DNA of 7,056 nucleotides. It comes from Gammaproteobacteria bacterium. Its GTDB lineage: Bacteria; Pseudomonadota; Gammaproteobacteria; Steroidobacterales; Steroidobacteraceae. The translations under genes were made by a program, and so were the position numbers. The stretch is from assembly GCA_010031985.1 (NCBI GenBank), contig RGYP01000094.1, positions 1 through 7,056 of the forward strand, read 5' to 3'. Below are positions 5,879 to 7,056 of this stretch, piece by piece; positions within the stretch are counted from its first letter, which is position 1, and every line of letters starts with the position of its first letter. The notes under the pieces are model-generated. The model ran no database searches. It was given only the letters and a program-made list of their open reading frames with translations, and was not told the origin of the DNA.

Positions 5879-6787
5879 ATGGCGACCCCCGCAACCGCCG
5901 TCCAGGCGCGGCCGCAGTGGAAGCTTTACTTAGAGCTCACCAAACCCAAAGTCGTCGCGCTGATCGTCTTCACCGCGATCGTCGGCACCTTGCTCGCGAG
6001 TCCGGGCGTGCCGCCTCTCGCGGCGCTGGTGTGGGGAAATCTGGGTATCGCACTCGCGGCGGGCTGCGCCGCCGCCATCAACCACGTGCTCGACCGCAAG
6101 ATCGACGAACAGATGTCGCGTACCCGCAGTCGTCCGCTGCCCACGGGTGGCCTCGATGCGCCGCGAGCGCTGGCGTTCGCGGGTTTGCTCGGCGTGCTGT
6201 CGATGCTGATTCTCTGGTTTCTCGTAAACCCGCTCACCGCGATGCTCACCTTTGCCTCGTTGATCGGCTATGCGGTGATCTACACCGTGTTTCTGAAGCG
6301 CGCCACGTCGCAGAACATCGTGATCGGTGGCGCGGCCGGTGCCGCGCCGCCCATCCTCGGCTGGGCTGCCGTGACCAACTCGATCGAGCCGCAAGCACTG
6401 CTGCTGTTTCTGATCATCTTCATCTGGACGCCACCGCATTTTTGGGCGCTGGCCATCGCGCGCAAGGACGAATACGCACGTGCCGGCATTCCGATGCTGC
6501 CGGTGACCCACGGTGTGCCCTACACACGCCTGCAGGTGCTGCTCTACACCGTGCTGCTCGTGATCGTGTCGCTGCTGCCTTGGGTGACTCACATGAGCGG
6601 TCTGATTTATTTGGTCGCCGCGCTCGTGCTCAATGGTCGATTCATGTACTACGCACTGGCTCTCAAGCTCACCGATCGCAGTGAACTACCGATGAAGGTG
6701 TTCCGCTTCTCGATTTCCTATCTGATGTGGATCTTCGTCGCGCTGCTGGTCGATCACTATCTGCCGACCACGCAATTGACCGGCTGA
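5879..6787 (+). CDS. ctaB: Heme O synthase (protoheme IX farnesyltransferase)
   Basis: CtaB/CyoE transfers the farnesyl group of farnesyl diphosphate to heme B, giving heme O, the substrate of CtaA. It is a UbiA-type membrane prenyltransferase of 302 residues with about eight to nine helices. The first aspartate motif is N68-H-V-L-D72-R-K-I-D76, followed by MSRTRSRPLPTG (79-90). The family block KRATSQNIVIGGAAGAAPP lies at 140-158, and HFWALAI plus KDEYARAGIPMLPV (196-209) supply the second motif region. The reading frame is open far upstream into ctaA, but ATG 5879 starts a normal-length protein and has GAGG at 5868-5871, 7 nt ahead. It is the last gene of the operon. Its TGA lies in a hairpin shared with the convergent gene. 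No sco gene follows, although one often does in related operons. Confidence 0.97.
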   Translation: MATPATAVQARPQWKLYLELTKPKVVALIVFTAIVGTLLASPGVPPLAALVWGNLGIALAAGCAAAINHVLDRKIDEQMSRTRSRPLPTGGLDAPRALAFAGLLGVLSMLILWFLVNPLTAMLTFASLIGYAVIYTVFLKRATSQNIVIGGAAGAAPPILGWAAVTNSIEPQALLLFLIIFIWTPPHFWALAIARKDEYARAGIPMLPVTHGVPYTRLQVLLYTVLLVIVSLLPWVTHMSGLIYLVAALVLNGRFMYYALALKLTDRSELPMKVFRFSISYLMWIFVALLVDHYLPTTQLTG

Positions 6788-6798
6788 TTCAGCCGGTC
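6778..6798. terminator. Shared 3'-end hairpin between convergent ctaB and gloC
   Basis: A perfect 9-bp inverted repeat, GACCGGCTG and CAGCCGGTC, flanks a 3-nt loop (6787-6789). It contains both stop codons: TGA of ctaB (6785-6787) and the minus-strand TGA (complement of 6789-6791). The stem is GC-rich, but no T-run follows it in either direction. Bidirectional termination or 3'-end protection is likely, while canonical intrinsic termination is not certain. Confidence 0.5.
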
Positions 6799-7056
6799 GC
6801 GAAAAAACGATCGCCGACGAACGGATTGCTGCGTCGCTCCTCGCCGAAAGTCGAGGTGGGTCCGTGCCCTGGCAAAAATGTGACGTCATCGCCGAGGGGA
6901 AAGAGTTTGCTGCGGATCGACTGCAGTAGCTCGGCGTGGTTGCCGCGCGGAAAATCGGTGCGCCCGATCGAGCCGGCGAAGATGACGTCGCCCACGATCG
7001 CAAAACGAGCGTCGCGCTGGAAGAACACGACGTGTCCGGGCGTGTGGCCACACGCC
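6789..7056 (-). CDS. gloC: MBL-fold hydrolase, GloC/YcbL type II glyoxalase-like (partial, 3' part)
   Basis: Only the C-terminal 88 residues are in the window, and the reading frame runs off the right edge without a start. It is a metallo-beta-lactamase-fold hydrolase. The fragment shows GHTPGHVVFF with a zinc-ligand histidine, GDVIFAGSIGRTDFPRG with the bridging aspartate and the GRTDFP signature, and FLPGHGPTSTFGEERRSNPF with the last zinc histidine and family C-terminus. This pattern matches E. coli GloC (YcbL, about 215 residues) as I recall it, so roughly 125 residues including the HxHxDH motif lie outside. GloC-like enzymes hydrolyse S-lactoylglutathione to lactate and glutathione in methylglyoxal detoxification. 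One small oddity is a cysteine (ACGHTPGH) where proline is usual. The gene is convergent to ctaB with a single base between stops, and no functional link to the oxidase is implied. Confidence 0.88.
   Translation of the reverse strand, partial: ACGHTPGHVVFFQRDARFAIVGDVIFAGSIGRTDFPRGNHAELLQSIRSKLFPLGDDVTFLPGHGPTSTFGEERRSNPFVGDRFFATG

Noticed and set aside
1..7056. Mobile elements, CRISPR arrays, tRNA or rRNA genes, defence or phage genes
   Set aside because: No transposase, direct-repeat/spacer pattern, tRNA-like cloverleaf or foreign composition was seen; the genes are tightly packed and uniform in composition.

Overview
This window is almost entirely an aa3-type cytochrome c oxidase (cta/cox) operon from a GC-rich bacterium, most likely a gammaproteobacterium or a close betaproteobacterial relative. 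Two things point there. One is the gene order: ctaD, a small assembly ORF, ctaG, ctaE, an inverted DUF2909 gene, surf1, a thioredoxin-like gene, ctaA, ctaB. The other is the wording of the subunit I core, which resembles Pseudomonas-type CtaD. The taxonomic call is from remembered family sequences, not a search.

Layout. Positions 2-1609 encode subunit I (CtaD), complete from its ATG. Positions 1635-1763 encode a 42-residue membrane-anchored protein. It overlaps by 4 nt the copper chaperone gene ctaG (Cox11, 1760-2311), which is followed after 4 nt by subunit III (ctaE, 2316-3209). A perfect 15-bp tandem duplication sits on the ctaE stop codon, followed by a hairpin. A small two-helix gene (DUF2909) lies on the minus strand at 3247-3459. 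Only 18 bp separate its start from the surf1 start (3478-4221). Then come, with overlaps or gaps of a few bases, a Sco-like thioredoxin-fold protein (4218-4826), heme A synthase ctaA (4833-5876) and heme O synthase ctaB (5879-6787). The operon ends at a convergent junction where one 9-bp hairpin holds the stop codons of ctaB and of a GloC-type metallo-hydrolase, whose 3' part runs off the right edge on the minus strand.

How the genes work together: CtaB converts heme B to heme O and CtaA converts heme O to heme A. SURF1 helps insert heme A into CtaD, and CtaG delivers copper to the CuB site of CtaD. CtaE completes the catalytic core. Subunit II (ctaC, with the CuA site) is not in the window and presumably lies just upstream of position 1.

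No novel system is seen. The most notable points are a SURF1 lacking the usual histidine before its second membrane helix, a CxxxC Sco-like protein apparently without the Sco histidine ligand, the duplicated stop codon of ctaE, and paired stop-codon hairpins at both convergent junctions. No stretch over 300 bases lacks a gene.
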